Assembly: GCA_035529315.1 (NCBI GenBank) | Contig: DATKWZ010000053.1 | Span: forward strand, 1-61,514 | DNA from: Anaerolineae bacterium | Lineage (GTDB): Bacteria; Desulfobacterota; Desulfobacteria; Desulfobacterales; ETH-SRB1 | Direction: 5' to 3' | DNA length: 61,514 bases | Part shown: one piece after another, positions 1 through 9,534 of the stretch | How positions within the stretch are numbered: position 1 is the first letter of the stretch | Layout: each line of letters starts with the position of its first letter | The notes under the pieces: generated by a model | What the model saw: the letters and a program-made list of their open reading frames with translations, nothing else | The model's database searches: none | Told to the model about the DNA's origin: nothing | Translations under genes and position numbers: made by a program

Positions 1-368
1 AAGTGTTAGGTGTTAGGTGTTAAGAAAAAAACTGCTGACTACGGTTCACAGTTCAGGGTTATTTAAGTGACTAAAGTTACAAGTGCCTAAAGTTAATGAA
101 TTATTTTTAATGTTTATTATAATTTATGATTTAAAGTCAAGATCAATAAATTAGGATTAAGGAGAAATAGGAAAAAGAAAAGATTAGCCACAGACACACA
201 CAGACTTCCATAGACATTTGTCCGAGCGACATGCTCGGACAAAAATAGTCATCGCTTCGCGAAAAGAACCTACTGTTGTTTTGTCCGTGTGTTTCTGTGT
301 GGGTCTGTGGCTGACAACGGCGCCTTTGCGTGAGGCATTTTGGGACAGGATTAGGGATCAGGGAAATT
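1..368. repeat. Intergenic repeat region with nested inverted repeats
   Basis: No gene is visible in these bases. Positions 4-24 hold tandem GTTAGGTGTTAAG-type units that recur near 14.37, 15.02, 23.90 and 23.94 kb. Positions 185-204 and 292-312 form an imperfect inverted repeat (AGCCACAGAC arm against its complement). Inside it is a perfect 9-bp hairpin with arms TGTCCGAGC (219-227) and GCTCGGACA (233-241). The block lies just downstream of the minus-strand PBP gene, so it may also serve as its 3' terminator; that is inference. Confidence 0.6.
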
Positions 369-2315
369 TTATTCCCTTGGTTCTGTTCCTTTTTTAAAAA
401 GGGCTGTTGCCGTGTGTGTTGAATTATCGGATGCGCGCAGGCCGGTTACAGGATCGATGCGCACCTTTATTACATCATCCGGAATATCAAAGTATTGAAA
501 AGGACTGTCTGCAAGCGCCTGTGTCATTAATTCAATCCATATCGGAAGAGCTGCCAGGGCTCCTGTTTCCAGATTCCCGAGAGTTTTGTTTGCATCCATG
601 CCCACCCATACTCCTGTTGCAATTGAGGGAGAAAAGCCGATAAAAAGAGCGTCTTTGTACTGATTTGTGGTGCCTGTTTTCCCAGCAACAGGACATTCGA
701 TAACACGTGCTTTCCTTCCGGTGCCCTCCTGAATAACAGTGCTCAGCATATCCGTCATTATGGCCGCACCGGCGCGTGACATGACCGCTCTTTTTTGAGG
801 TTTTACCTGCCAGACAATCCGTCCATTGTCGTCATGCACTTCAGTTACGCCAAACGGCTCTATTCTTTCCCCCCTGTTCGGGAAAACAGCATAGGCGGAA
901 GTCAAATCAATAAGAGTTGTTTCCGATGTGCCAAGAGCCAGGGACAGATCCGGGGAAAGCGGAGATTCAATGCCGAGACTGCGGCCAAAGCGCGCAACGG
1001 AATTAGGGCCCAGCATCTCCATGAGTCTGATCGCAGGTATATTTTCTGAAACAGCAAGAGCTGTTCTTAAGGTTATTTCTCCCATATATTTTCCGGAAAA
1101 GTTTTCAGGAGCCCAGTCTTTTCCGTTTTTTGCCCCTTTAAAGGCCACAGGAGCATCGAGTATCATCATATTTTGCGGAAAGCCCTGCTCAATCGCGTAA
1201 GCGTAAACAACCGGTTTAAACGCAGACCCTGGCTGTCTCCTGGCGCTTACAGCTCTGTTAAAAGGGCTTTTGGAAAAGTCCCTGCCGCCGACCATTGCAA
1301 GAATACCGCCTGTCCGCAGATCCAGCGTTATAAGCGCACCCTGAGGATAGGGGTCCCCTTGGCTTTTCATCCTTGTTTCAAGGGCAATCAAACCCTTTGC
1401 AACCGCATCTTCGGCCGCCTTCTGAAGTTTAAAAGAAAGGGTTGTATAAACTGTGAGTCCACCCTTATAAAGCCTTGACGAGCCTATAACCTCTTCCAGA
1501 GAAGCTTTAACATGCTCAATAAAGTAACCTGCCCCTGTCTCTTTTTCGCTTTGTTCCCCGGCAATAACCGGTTCTTTTACAGCTTCGTCACAGGCTGATG
1601 CCGTGATTATGCCTGTATCCTTCATCTGTTTAAGAATAATGTTTCTGCGTTTTAATGCAAGCTCCTTATTAATCAGAGGGGAATACCTCGAAGGAGCCCT
1701 GGGCATACCGGCTATTAACGCACATTCGGATAAACTCAGATCTTTTGCAGACTTTCCAAAAAATATTCTTGCGGCAGATTCCACGCCGTATGCGCCGCTT
1801 CCAAAGTATACCTGGTTTAAGTACATCTGAAGTATCTCGTCTTTTGTATACCGCCGCTCAAGCTGAAAGGCCAGAACAGCTTCCTTGATTTTCCGCACAA
1901 GGGTTTTTCTTGACGTTAAAAAGAGTGTCTTTGCAAGCTGCTGGGTGATTGTGCTTGCCCCTTCAACAAACTCTCCGGCCAGGATATCCTTTATTACCGC
2001 CCTCATGATACCTTTCAGATCAACGCCGCTGTGTTTGTAAAAGCTCCTGTCTTCCGTTGCAACCATGGCCTCTTTAAGGAAACAGGGGATATCTTTCAGC
2101 AGCACGGGATCCCTTTTTTCAATAAAAAGTTCTGCAAGAACCTTTTTATCAGCCGAATATATACGTGTTACAGCAGGCGGGCTGTATGTTTCAAGGGATC
2201 GTATCTGGGGAAAATCGCTGGTTATCGCGAAAATAGCTCCTGCAATAGCTCCGGATACAACCCCTGCAATCAGTATAAATAAAATAAGCGCTTTTTTTCT
2301 GTTTTTCGGTTCCAA
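369..2315 (-). CDS. mrcA: Class A penicillin-binding protein (PBP1A family)
   Basis: Bifunctional peptidoglycan synthase of 648 aa, anchored in the inner membrane and acting in the periplasm. Residues 8-30 form the membrane anchor. The GT51 glycosyltransferase domain follows, with EDRSFYKHSGVD (88-99, catalytic Glu) and GASTITQQLAKT (119-130). The transpeptidase domain has SAFK at 364-367 (acyl-serine S364), SEN at 423-425 and KTGT at 546-549, so both activities look intact. The start is TTG preceded by AGGAG five bases upstream; no better start lies nearby. It begins 13 bp after the U32 gene stop, so the two are probably co-transcribed. Length fits the family. The exact paralogue name is uncertain. 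Confidence 0.93.
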   Translation of the reverse strand: MEPKNRKKALILFILIAGVVSGAIAGAIFAITSDFPQIRSLETYSPPAVTRIYSADKKVLAELFIEKRDPVLLKDIPCFLKEAMVATEDRSFYKHSGVDLKGIMRAVIKDILAGEFVEGASTITQQLAKTLFLTSRKTLVRKIKEAVLAFQLERRYTKDEILQMYLNQVYFGSGAYGVESAARIFFGKSAKDLSLSECALIAGMPRAPSRYSPLINKELALKRRNIILKQMKDTGIITASACDEAVKEPVIAGEQSEKETGAGYFIEHVKASLEEVIGSSRLYKGGLTVYTTLSFKLQKAAEDAVAKGLIALETRMKSQGDPYPQGALITLDLRTGGILAMVGGRDFSKSPFNRAVSARRQPGSAFKPVVYAYAIEQGFPQNMMILDAPVAFKGAKNGKDWAPENFSGKYMGEITLRTALAVSENIPAIRLMEMLGPNSVARFGRSLGIESPLSPDLSLALGTSETTLIDLTSAYAVFPNRGERIEPFGVTEVHDDNGRIVWQVKPQKRAVMSRAGAAIMTDMLSTVIQEGTGRKARVIECPVAGKTGTTNQYKDALFIGFSPSIATGVWVGMDANKTLGNLETGALAALPIWIELMTQALADSPFQYFDIPDDVIKVRIDPVTGLRASDNSTHTATALFKKGTEPRE

Positions 2316-2328
2316 AGGTCTCCTGTGA

Positions 2329-3549
2329 TTAGAGTATTACTTTTCTTATCAGATCATTTGGAAAGCACTTGGTGGTGATGTTGATGGTTACAATGCTTCC
2401 GGGCTGGGCATGCGATAAGGGCCGGCTGTTTTCATCAAAGATATCATCTATTTTATCCTGCCTGGCCGGACCTGTTCTGCTTAAAATTTCGACATTATCA
2501 CCTTTGTAGAATTTGTTTCTGACCTCAATATTCACACCGTTTCCGCCATTGCTTTCACATACCTTGCCAATAAACAGGCGTCTGTTTGACGGGTTGAGAT
2601 TTTTATAATTCGGAGACACCTGTTCCGGATCGCCAAAATAAAAACCTGTGCAATAACCCCGGTTATTAATGCCGGCAAGCTCTTTTATCCACTCATCCTT
2701 TACCTTGTAACCCGCTGGATCAGCATAATATGAATCGATCGCCTCCCTGTATACCTTTACGGCCGAGGCAATGTAGTTGATCCCTTTCATCCGCCCTTCT
2801 ATTTTTAAGGAGTCTATTCCTGATTCGATCATTTCAGGAATATGTTCTATCATGCACAAATCTCTTGAGTTGAAGATATATGAGCCGCGATCATCTTCAA
2901 ATACAGGCATATATTTGCCGGGCCTTAACTCTTCAACAACCGAATATTTCCATCTGCACGGGTGGGAACAAAGCCCGCGGTTGCTGTCCCTGTCAGCCAT
3001 AAAACTGCTGAGAAGACATCTTCCTGAATAGGAGATACACATGGCCCCGTGCACAAAGGCCTCAACCTCCGCCAGGTTGCGCATGGCGATCTCCTTTATC
3101 TCTTTTAAGGAGAGCTCCCTTGCCACATTTACTCTTTTCACGCCAAGATTTTGCCAGAATAAAACGGTTTTATAGTTGGTTGTGTTTGCCTGGGTGCTGA
3201 GATGCACCGGTACTTGAGGCATGATAAGCCGCGACTCAAGAAATATCCCCGGATCTGAAATTATGACGGCATCAGGACCGATTGCGCCGATTTCATGAAG
3301 ATAATCGCTGATTGCCTGCTGTTCGTAATTTCTGGAGTATATGTTGCACACCACATATATTTTAACATTTCTGCCATGCGCAATGTTCACGGCTTTTTGA
3401 ATTTCATCAAAGGTAAAATTCCCGGACTTGTTCCTGAGACTGAAATCCTTGCCCGCAAGATAGACTGCATCGGCCCCATAATGCATTGCAATTTCAAACT
3501 TTTCAAAATTGCCTGCCGGCGCAAGAAGCTCGACCTTATTTTTTGACAT
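2329..3549 (-). CDS. U32 family peptidase-like tRNA hydroxylation protein (TrhP/YegQ type)
   Basis: This 406-aa protein belongs to peptidase family U32. Bacterial members such as TrhP are involved in 5-hydroxyuridine formation in tRNA rather than proteolysis. It opens with VELLAPAGNFEKFEIAMHYG, the U32 signature. The middle carries the conserved cysteine group (AMCISYSGRCLL then GLCSHPCRWKY), expected to bind an Fe-S cluster. I chose the start at MSKNKVELLAP: the nine codons upstream fall inside a dispersed 33-bp repeat (3551-3583) and are not conserved in the family. It is the first gene of a probable two-gene unit with the PBP gene. The assignment to TrhP rather than another U32 subfamily is inference. 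Confidence 0.85.
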   Translation of the reverse strand: MSKNKVELLAPAGNFEKFEIAMHYGADAVYLAGKDFSLRNKSGNFTFDEIQKAVNIAHGRNVKIYVVCNIYSRNYEQQAISDYLHEIGAIGPDAVIISDPGIFLESRLIMPQVPVHLSTQANTTNYKTVLFWQNLGVKRVNVARELSLKEIKEIAMRNLAEVEAFVHGAMCISYSGRCLLSSFMADRDSNRGLCSHPCRWKYSVVEELRPGKYMPVFEDDRGSYIFNSRDLCMIEHIPEMIESGIDSLKIEGRMKGINYIASAVKVYREAIDSYYADPAGYKVKDEWIKELAGINNRGYCTGFYFGDPEQVSPNYKNLNPSNRRLFIGKVCESNGGNGVNIEVRNKFYKGDNVEILSRTGPARQDKIDDIFDENSRPLSHAQPGSIVTINITTKCFPNDLIRKVIL

Positions 3550-3550
3550 T

Positions 3551-3583
3551 TTCACCACTGAGCACACAGAGATCACAGAGAAA
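3551..3583 (+). repeat. Dispersed 33-bp repeat, copy 1
   Basis: The block TTCACCACTGAGCACACAG followed by ATCACAGAGAAA recurs with one mismatch at 25980-26012. Next to it, 3608-3642 holds short tandem CACGAAAA-type units. Both belong to the low-complexity intergenic repeats that recur through this window. Confidence 0.7.
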
Positions 3584-3677
3584 CTTTATATACCAAAAAA
3601 ATTTTAATCACGAAAACACGAAAGTACGAAAACACGAAAAAATTTAATATAACCGCAAAATAATAAAGGAGCCAAAT

Positions 3678-4580
3678 TTATTTTGGCCTCTCCGGCTCTG
3701 CGGTGAATAAACGATCAATGGTAAGTTTCAGGCTCTCGTGCCATGATTTGGCTTTAATTCCAAGGCTCTTTTCTATCAGGGAGCAGTCAAGGGCGGAAAA
3801 AAGAGGTCTTTTTGCCGAAGTCGGATAGTCAATGGTTTTGATGGGTTCTATCTTTTCTACTTTCATTGCATCATGCCTGCCGGCAATTTTAAATACAGCT
3901 TCCGCAAACTCATGCCATGTTGTTATTCCCTGCCCGCAATAATGGTAAGTTCCCCAGATAATTTTTGGTGAAATGCTTATTATTAGACCGGCAATTATCA
4001 AAACAGTTGCAGCCAGATCCGCGGCGCTGGTTGGACACCCGTATTGATCACTCACAACCCTTATGGTCTTTTTTTCCCTGCCGAGCCTCAGCATGGTTTT
4101 TACAAAATTATTCCCATGCACACCATACAGCCATGAGGTACGCAAAATAATATGTTTCTCTGTTCGGGAACGAACCATTTTTTCCCCCTGTTCCTTGCTT
4201 TTGCCATAAACACCAAGGGGAGCGACCTGATCCGTCTCAATATACGGGCTCTTTTTTTGACCGTCAAAGACATAATCGGTAGATATATGAATAAACGGCA
4301 GATTTGCTTTTGCGCAAGCTCCGGCAAGATTGTCCGGCCCGTCACTGTTTACCGCAAAGGCAAGGTCCGATTCAGATTCCGCTCTGTCAACATTCGTGTA
4401 AGCGGCGGCGTTAACTATAAGAACCGGCTGATAAGCGGACAGAGCATTTTCCACCTGGATTATGTTTGTTATATCTACTTGAGGAAGATCAAGGCCGATT
4501 ATCTCAAAACCAAAGAGTTGGCCCTGTCTTTGAAGCTCCCATCCAAGCTGCCCCTCTGATCCAATTACTAAAATTTTAAT
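3678..4580 (-). CDS. rfbD: dTDP-4-dehydrorhamnose reductase (RmlD), apparent ATT start
   Basis: RmlD makes the last step of dTDP-L-rhamnose synthesis, reducing the 4-keto sugar with NAD(P)H in the cytoplasm. The catalytic YGKSK (YxxxK) and STDYVFDG motifs are visible. The usual N-terminal nucleotide-binding strand is present (IKILVIGSEGQLGWELQRQ), but its first codon is ATT. It sits six bases after a good AAAGGAG ribosome site, with an in-frame TGA just upstream and no ATG, GTG or TTG until a GTG 42 codons in. Starting at ATT gives 300 aa, the normal family length; starting at the GTG would delete the Rossmann fold. Either a rare ATT start or a point change of ATG. Confidence 0.85.
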   Translation of the reverse strand: MKILVIGSEGQLGWELQRQGQLFGFEIIGLDLPQVDITNIIQVENALSAYQPVLIVNAAAYTNVDRAESESDLAFAVNSDGPDNLAGACAKANLPFIHISTDYVFDGQKKSPYIETDQVAPLGVYGKSKEQGEKMVRSRTEKHIILRTSWLYGVHGNNFVKTMLRLGREKKTIRVVSDQYGCPTSAADLAATVLIIAGLIISISPKIIWGTYHYCGQGITTWHEFAEAVFKIAGRHDAMKVEKIEPIKTIDYPTSAKRPLFSALDCSLIEKSLGIKAKSWHESLKLTIDRLFTAEPERPK

Positions 4581-4632
4581 GTTTTTCTCCTTTATATCTC
4601 ACCGCCGGTCGCTAAGTTTTATTTTTTCGAAG

Positions 4633-4662
4633 TTGACAGAATCAGTTTTATTTTTTTATAAT
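4633..4662 (+). promoter_or_regulatory. Sigma70-type promoter for the GGDEF gene
   Basis: Perfect consensus -35 TTGACA (4633-4638) and -10 TATAAT (4657-4662) with an 18-bp spacer. The downstream gene starts at 4739, giving an untranslated leader of roughly 70 nt. It is divergent from rmlD. Confidence 0.75.
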
Positions 4663-4738
4663 GAAAATTAATGACTTCGTAAAAATAACATTCCTATCAG
4701 ATTGTTTTTGATAATGTCAACAAGGCCTCTAATAAAGA

Positions 4739-5641
4739 ATGAATAACAATATATTAATAGTCGACGACGACGCAGGTGTTAGAAAATTGCTACATGATTT
4801 CATAGAATTGTCAGAATTCGATGTTTTCAGTGCTTCCAGTGGCGAGGAGGCTCTCGAATTATTAAAAACAACTAATATTTCCGTTGCAATAATCGATATA
4901 ATAATGCCTGGGATAAATGGTCTTGAGCTTACAGGCTTAATAAAGAAAAACTATGATACAGATGTCATCATAATGACCGGTTACAGCGATAAATACTCTT
5001 ATGAAGAGGCAATCAGCAATGGTGCAAGCGATATTATTTTTAAACCAATGCACCTTGAGGAGCTGCTGCTGAGGTTAAAAAGAGTATTTAAAGAAAGACA
5101 ACTCACAAAAGAACGTACAAAAATAGTAAAAAAACTTGAAGAACTTGCAATAACCGACGAACTGACACAACTTTATAATTCGAGGTATTTTTTCAGACAA
5201 TTGGACACGGAGACTTACAGGTGCAAGCGTTACAAGCATCCACTTTCACTTCTATTTTTAGATGTTGATAATTTTAAAAAATACAACGATACCCACGGAC
5301 ACATTCAAGGTGATAAGGTTCTGACTAGACTCGGCCGGATAATCAAATCTTGTCTCAGAACAATGGACTCTGCTTATAGATATGGTGGAGAAGAATTTAC
5401 CGTTATCCTTCCGGAAACAAAATGCGAAGAAGCGTTTATTGTTGCAACAAGAATAAAAAAATTGATGGAAACTGAAAAATTTATACCAGTACCCGGCAAC
5501 ATAGTTAACCTGACTATAAGTATAGGTGTCACAAGATATCACCCTGATGAACGAATTTCAAGCTTTGTTGAAAGAGCGGATAAAGCGATGTATATTGCCA
5601 AACAAAAAGGTAAAAACCAAGTTGCCTTTTTGTCTTGCTGA
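4739..5641 (+). CDS. Response regulator with GGDEF diguanylate cyclase output (PleD-like, single REC)
   Basis: A 300-aa cytoplasmic signalling protein predicted to make cyclic di-GMP when phosphorylated. Residues 1-120 are a receiver domain with acidic DDD at 9-11, phospho-acceptor D53, T80 and K102. Residues 135-300 are a GGDEF domain with an intact GGEEF active site (216-220). An RxxD product-inhibition site (R207-D210) lies exactly five residues before it. The gene is monocistronic behind a consensus promoter and no histidine kinase is adjacent, so its partner is elsewhere. It is relevant to the MshEN-type domain on the formate dehydrogenase subunit at 52 kb, though a functional link is only inference. 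Confidence 0.93.
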   Translation: MNNNILIVDDDAGVRKLLHDFIELSEFDVFSASSGEEALELLKTTNISVAIIDIIMPGINGLELTGLIKKNYDTDVIIMTGYSDKYSYEEAISNGASDIIFKPMHLEELLLRLKRVFKERQLTKERTKIVKKLEELAITDELTQLYNSRYFFRQLDTETYRCKRYKHPLSLLFLDVDNFKKYNDTHGHIQGDKVLTRLGRIIKSCLRTMDSAYRYGGEEFTVILPETKCEEAFIVATRIKKLMETEKFIPVPGNIVNLTISIGVTRYHPDERISSFVERADKAMYIAKQKGKNQVAFLSC

Positions 5642-5691
5642 AAAAATGCTAACAATTCAGCCACCAAGATACCAAAACACCAAATTTAGGA

Positions 5692-5766
5692 ATTAAGGGA
5701 TTTAGGAATTGAAGGATGTTGTCACTTTTAATTCCTAAATTCTCATCTCAATTCCCCAATCCCTTA
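5692..5766. terminator. Palindromic spacer between convergent genes, terminator-like
   Basis: TTTAGGAATT and AATTCCTAAA arms plus flanking AAGGGAT/ATCCCTT form a long imperfect hairpin between the converging GGDEF and nadC genes. A similar sequence occurs at 27082-27150. It probably works as a bidirectional terminator, although there is no long T-run. Confidence 0.5.
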
Positions 5767-6588
5767 CTTAATACGCATGCTCAAGTCCACGCTTCTTGCC
5801 GAGTGGGTAAGAGCTCCGGCAGAGATAATATCCACACCGATATCTGCCAGACTATTAAGGCGTTCTATCGTTACCCGACCGGAGACTTCGACCAAAGCCC
5901 TTCCGTCAATATGTTTAATTGATTGTTTCATCCTGTCTATGTCCATGTTGTCTAACATGATAACATCGGCGCCGGCCTCTACAGCCTCTTTTACTTCATC
6001 CAGGCTGGAAACCTCGACCTCTATTTTAATAAGATGAGAGATATTGTTTCTGATGCGTTTAACAGCCTTTGTTATACCGCCGCAAGCAGCTATGTGATTA
6101 TCCTTGATCAAAACACCGTCATAAAGTCCCATTCTGTGATTAAAGGCTCCGCCGACACGAACAGCATATTTTTCTAAAACCCTTAATCCCGGCGTTGTTT
6201 TACGTGTATCAACAAGGCGAACCTTTTTATTTGCAAGCCTATCCACATATGAACGCACATGTGTGGCAATCCCGGAAAGGTGCTGCAGAAAATTTAAAGC
6301 GGTTCGTTCACCGATCAGAAGACTTTGAAGTTTTCCTTCAACCCTTAGAACAATTCCGCCATCCATAACAGTATCGCCGTCTTTGCACTCGGGCTTGAAA
6401 ATAATTTTCGGATCAAGTTGTTCAAAAACCCGGTAAGCAATGTCAAGCCCGGCAATTACAGCCTTTTCCCTGGCAACGATTACACCATGTCCTCCTGCAT
6501 CATTAGCCACAAGATTATCCGTAGTAATATCCCCTGACCCGATATCCTCTTTTAGAGCTGTTTTAATCAAATCTTGCATTAAATACAT
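5764..6588 (-). CDS. nadC: Nicotinate-nucleotide pyrophosphorylase (quinolinate phosphoribosyltransferase)
   Basis: NadC converts quinolinate and PRPP into nicotinate mononucleotide in de novo NAD synthesis. The N-terminal EDIGSGDITTDN motif, RTALNFLQHLSGIAT, and the phosphate-binding DTRKTTPGLR are all present. Downstream are IEVEVSSLDE and DVIMLDNMD. The start chosen, 274 aa, is the ATG with GAGG six bases upstream; an upstream in-frame ATG adds 11 unconserved residues. nadA and nadB are not nearby. The gene is followed by a palindromic spacer. Confidence 0.95.
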   Translation of the reverse strand: MYLMQDLIKTALKEDIGSGDITTDNLVANDAGGHGVIVAREKAVIAGLDIAYRVFEQLDPKIIFKPECKDGDTVMDGGIVLRVEGKLQSLLIGERTALNFLQHLSGIATHVRSYVDRLANKKVRLVDTRKTTPGLRVLEKYAVRVGGAFNHRMGLYDGVLIKDNHIAACGGITKAVKRIRNNISHLIKIEVEVSSLDEVKEAVEAGADVIMLDNMDIDRMKQSIKHIDGRALVEVSGRVTIERLNSLADIGVDIISAGALTHSARSVDLSMRIK

Positions 6589-6636
6589 GCAGACCTCGTT
6601 AATTTTTAATGAAAAACCCATAACGACTTGGAAATA

Positions 6637-6665
6637 CTGGATTCCGTGTCAAGCACGGAATGACA
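6637..6665. repeat. Dispersed ATTCCG palindrome
   Basis: GGATTCCGTG and CACGGAATGAC arms flank a short loop. The same family appears at 29160-29190 and 46598-46626 (TGTCATTCCGG with CCGGAATCC). It is a widespread intergenic palindrome type. Confidence 0.6.
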
Positions 6666-6705
6666 ATTTTGTATGGTTTACGGCTTAGGGTTCATAGTAA
6701 AATGC

Positions 6706-6765
6706 GAATATCGAACAAAGAATGTCGAATGATGAAGTATTAAAACACTTCGACCTTCTGCGGTT
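6706..6765 (+). repeat. Dispersed 60-bp repeat, copy 1
   Basis: Starts GAATATCGAACAA and ends TTCTGCGGTT. A second copy with only a few differences is at 15141-15200. Both lie between minus-strand genes, at their promoter-proximal or terminal sides. Function unknown. Confidence 0.75.
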
Positions 6766-6823
6766 CAGCCCCCCCCTCTTTCCTGTTTACTTAGCGCCTT
6801 AGCGCCTTTGCGTGAGCACTCTC

Positions 6824-9502
6824 TCACTCCCTCAATCCCTCAATTTTCTCTATATTTGCCTCTAATTTCCCTTGCTTTTCAAGAAGGATTCTCTGCTTTT
6901 CTTTAACCTTTTCAACTACATCCCCGGATGCTTTGTTAATGAAATTTTCATTGCTTAATTTTCCGGATACAACCGTCAGATCATTTGTTAGTTTGCTGAT
7001 CTCCTTCTCAAGACGATTGATTTCTTTGGTAAAATCTATCATACCTTCAAGTAAAACATAAATAGTGGCATTCTCGACGACCCCTGTGGCCGCCATCTTC
7101 GGTTTTTCACCAGGCGACTCGACTAAAAGGGTTTTTAACCCGGCAAGATTTATTATAATGTCTCTATGCTGATTAAGCGCTTCCCGTGTTTTTTCATCCC
7201 CTGATTGAACTGAAACATCAAGCAGTAATGACGGGGCAATATTCATCTCACCCCTGATATTCCTGATTCCTGTTATTATTCCGATTATAAGTTCCATTTT
7301 TGATTCAGCATCATTATCGCTTCGATAATTAGCGGCATCGGGTCTGTCTAAAGGAAATAAGGCTTTCATTATAGAACCATGCGTTCCCGGAAGTTTATGC
7401 CAGATCTCCTCAGTTACAAAGGGTATAAATGGATGAAGCAGTATAAGTGTATCCCGCAAAACAAACCAGAGCACATTCATCGTTGCCTGACGTCTGTCCT
7501 CCCCCTGTTTCCCATATAATGAGGGCTTTATCGCCTCCAGATACCAGTCACAGAACTCATGCCACACAAACCTGTAAAGAGCGCCGGCCGCATCATTAAA
7601 CCTGTAGTTATCAATAGCTTCGGCAACATTTACCGTAACAGAATTGAGCCTGGATAAAATCCACCTGTCAGGAAGAGAGGGGCTGAAGTCTGAAAGCTGA
7701 AAACTGAAAGGTTTTGAGTTTTCTTCGGTTATATGCATAAAAGCGAACCGTGAGGCATTCCAGAGCTTATTTATAAAATGACGGTATCCTTCGACTCTGT
7801 CTTCGGACATCTTAATATCCCGTCCCTGTGCCGCAAAGGCCGCCAAAGTAAAGCGAAATGCATCGGTTCCATATTTATCGATCACGCTTAGAGGATTGAT
7901 AACATTCCCCTTTGACTTACTCATCTTTTTGCCCTCAACATCACGCACAAGGGCATGCACATACACATCTTTAAACGGCACATCTTCCATGAAATGGATA
8001 CCCATCATCATCATTCTGGCAACCCAGAAAAAAAGTATATCAAAGCCGGTAACAAGAACAGATGTCGGATAAAACTTTTTCAATAAAGCTGTTTTTTCCG
8101 GCCATCCCATTGTGGAAAACGGCCACAGAGCGGAACTAAACCAGGTGTCCAGCACATCTGTTTCCTGAACAAGCCTTGTTCCTTTGCAGGCCGGACAGGA
8201 TTCAGGGGTATTAATAGCGACAATAAGCTCCTTGCAATCTTCGCATGTCCATGCGGGAATCTGATGCCCCCACCATATCTGCCGTGATATACACCAGTCC
8301 CTGATGTTATTCATCCACTCGAAATAGGTTTTTGTCCATATTTCAGGGATGATTTTTGTATCCCCCTTTTCAACCGCCTGTATTGCTTTTTCCGCAAGCG
8401 GCCCGGTCTTTACAAACCACTGCAATGAGAGGTTCGGCTCAACGACTGTCTTGCATCTGTAACAATGGCCCACGCTGTGGTTGTATGGCTCAACTTTTTT
8501 CAACAGCCCCGTCTTTTCAAGCTCTTTTATTACGGCATCTCTGCATTTGAACCTGTCAAGCCCTTCAAATTTACCGGCCTCAGGGGTCATTAATCCGTCA
8601 TCCCCAATAACTTTGACAATCGGAAGATTGTGGCGTTTTCCTATTTCAAAGTCATTTGGATCATGAGCCGGAGTAACCTTGAGACCGCCTGTGCCGAATG
8701 TCATATCAACATATCTGTCCCTGATTATCGGTATGGGCTTGTTCACAAGCGGAAGAATCACCCTGTCAGACTCAATACCCAGATACCGCTCATCATCAGG
8801 ATTAACAGCCAGCGCTGTATCGCCGAACATAGTTTCAGGCCTGGTAGTCGCAATAACTATTCCGCCTGGCCCCTCTTCAAAAGGATAGAGGATATAATAA
8901 AGATGGCCGTTGTGATCATCATGCTCCACTTCAATTTCGGCAAGGGCCGTATGGCAACGCGGGCACCAGTTGGTAATATAGTTTCCTCTGTAAATAAGGC
9001 CTTCATTATAAAGCCGCACAAAAACCTTGCGCACCGCCTGCGACAATCCTTCATCCATTGTAAAGCGTTCACGCTTCCAGTCACATGAAGCACCAAGACG
9101 CTTGAGCTGATTTATAATTGCGCTGCCATACTCACCGCGCCATTCCCATACCGCCTCAATAAATTTATCTCTGCCAAGCTTGTGGCGATCAAGCCCCTCG
9201 CTTGCAAGCTTTTTTTCAACAACATTCTGGGTCGCAATCCCCGCGTGGTCGGTTCCAGGCATCCATAGAACATTATCCCCCCGTATTCTCCTGAAACGGC
9301 AAAGGATATCCTGCAGGGTAATATTTAGAGCATGCCCCATGTGAAGAACACCTGTAACATTAGGCGGGGGAATTACAATTGAATAGCTTTTTTGCCCGTC
9401 ATCTTCAACAGCGGCAAAGAGTTGCTCTTTTTCCCAAAAATCGTACCAGTATTTTTCCACGTCATCTGGCTTATACCCCTTGTCAAGCATGTTAGGACTC
9501 AT
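6824..9502 (-). CDS. valS: Valyl-tRNA synthetase
   Basis: Class I aminoacyl-tRNA synthetase that charges tRNA-Val and edits mischarged threonine. The PPPNVTGVLHMGHAL (HIGH-type) motif, GTDHAGIATQ, the editing domain with ATTRPETMFGDTALAV, and KMSKSKGNVI are intact. The C-terminal ~65 residues form the tRNA-binding coiled coil. The chosen ATG (892 aa) has AAGGAAG eight bases upstream. An in-frame TTG 12 codons earlier overlaps the upstream stop but lacks a clear site. It is co-directional with the acidic PopZ-like gene just upstream, whose stop lies 32 bp before this start, so the two may be translated from one message. Confidence 0.97.
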   Translation of the reverse strand: MSPNMLDKGYKPDDVEKYWYDFWEKEQLFAAVEDDGQKSYSIVIPPPNVTGVLHMGHALNITLQDILCRFRRIRGDNVLWMPGTDHAGIATQNVVEKKLASEGLDRHKLGRDKFIEAVWEWRGEYGSAIINQLKRLGASCDWKRERFTMDEGLSQAVRKVFVRLYNEGLIYRGNYITNWCPRCHTALAEIEVEHDDHNGHLYYILYPFEEGPGGIVIATTRPETMFGDTALAVNPDDERYLGIESDRVILPLVNKPIPIIRDRYVDMTFGTGGLKVTPAHDPNDFEIGKRHNLPIVKVIGDDGLMTPEAGKFEGLDRFKCRDAVIKELEKTGLLKKVEPYNHSVGHCYRCKTVVEPNLSLQWFVKTGPLAEKAIQAVEKGDTKIIPEIWTKTYFEWMNNIRDWCISRQIWWGHQIPAWTCEDCKELIVAINTPESCPACKGTRLVQETDVLDTWFSSALWPFSTMGWPEKTALLKKFYPTSVLVTGFDILFFWVARMMMMGIHFMEDVPFKDVYVHALVRDVEGKKMSKSKGNVINPLSVIDKYGTDAFRFTLAAFAAQGRDIKMSEDRVEGYRHFINKLWNASRFAFMHITEENSKPFSFQLSDFSPSLPDRWILSRLNSVTVNVAEAIDNYRFNDAAGALYRFVWHEFCDWYLEAIKPSLYGKQGEDRRQATMNVLWFVLRDTLILLHPFIPFVTEEIWHKLPGTHGSIMKALFPLDRPDAANYRSDNDAESKMELIIGIITGIRNIRGEMNIAPSLLLDVSVQSGDEKTREALNQHRDIIINLAGLKTLLVESPGEKPKMAATGVVENATIYVLLEGMIDFTKEINRLEKEISKLTNDLTVVSGKLSNENFINKASGDVVEKVKEKQRILLEKQGKLEANIEKIEGLRE

Positions 9503-9534
9503 ATACCAGTCTTCCTTAATTAAATTAATTCTTT

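Noticed and set aside
4739..5641. Inactive GGDEF used as a receptor
   Set aside because: The GGEEF site and the RxxD inhibition site are intact, so activity is expected.
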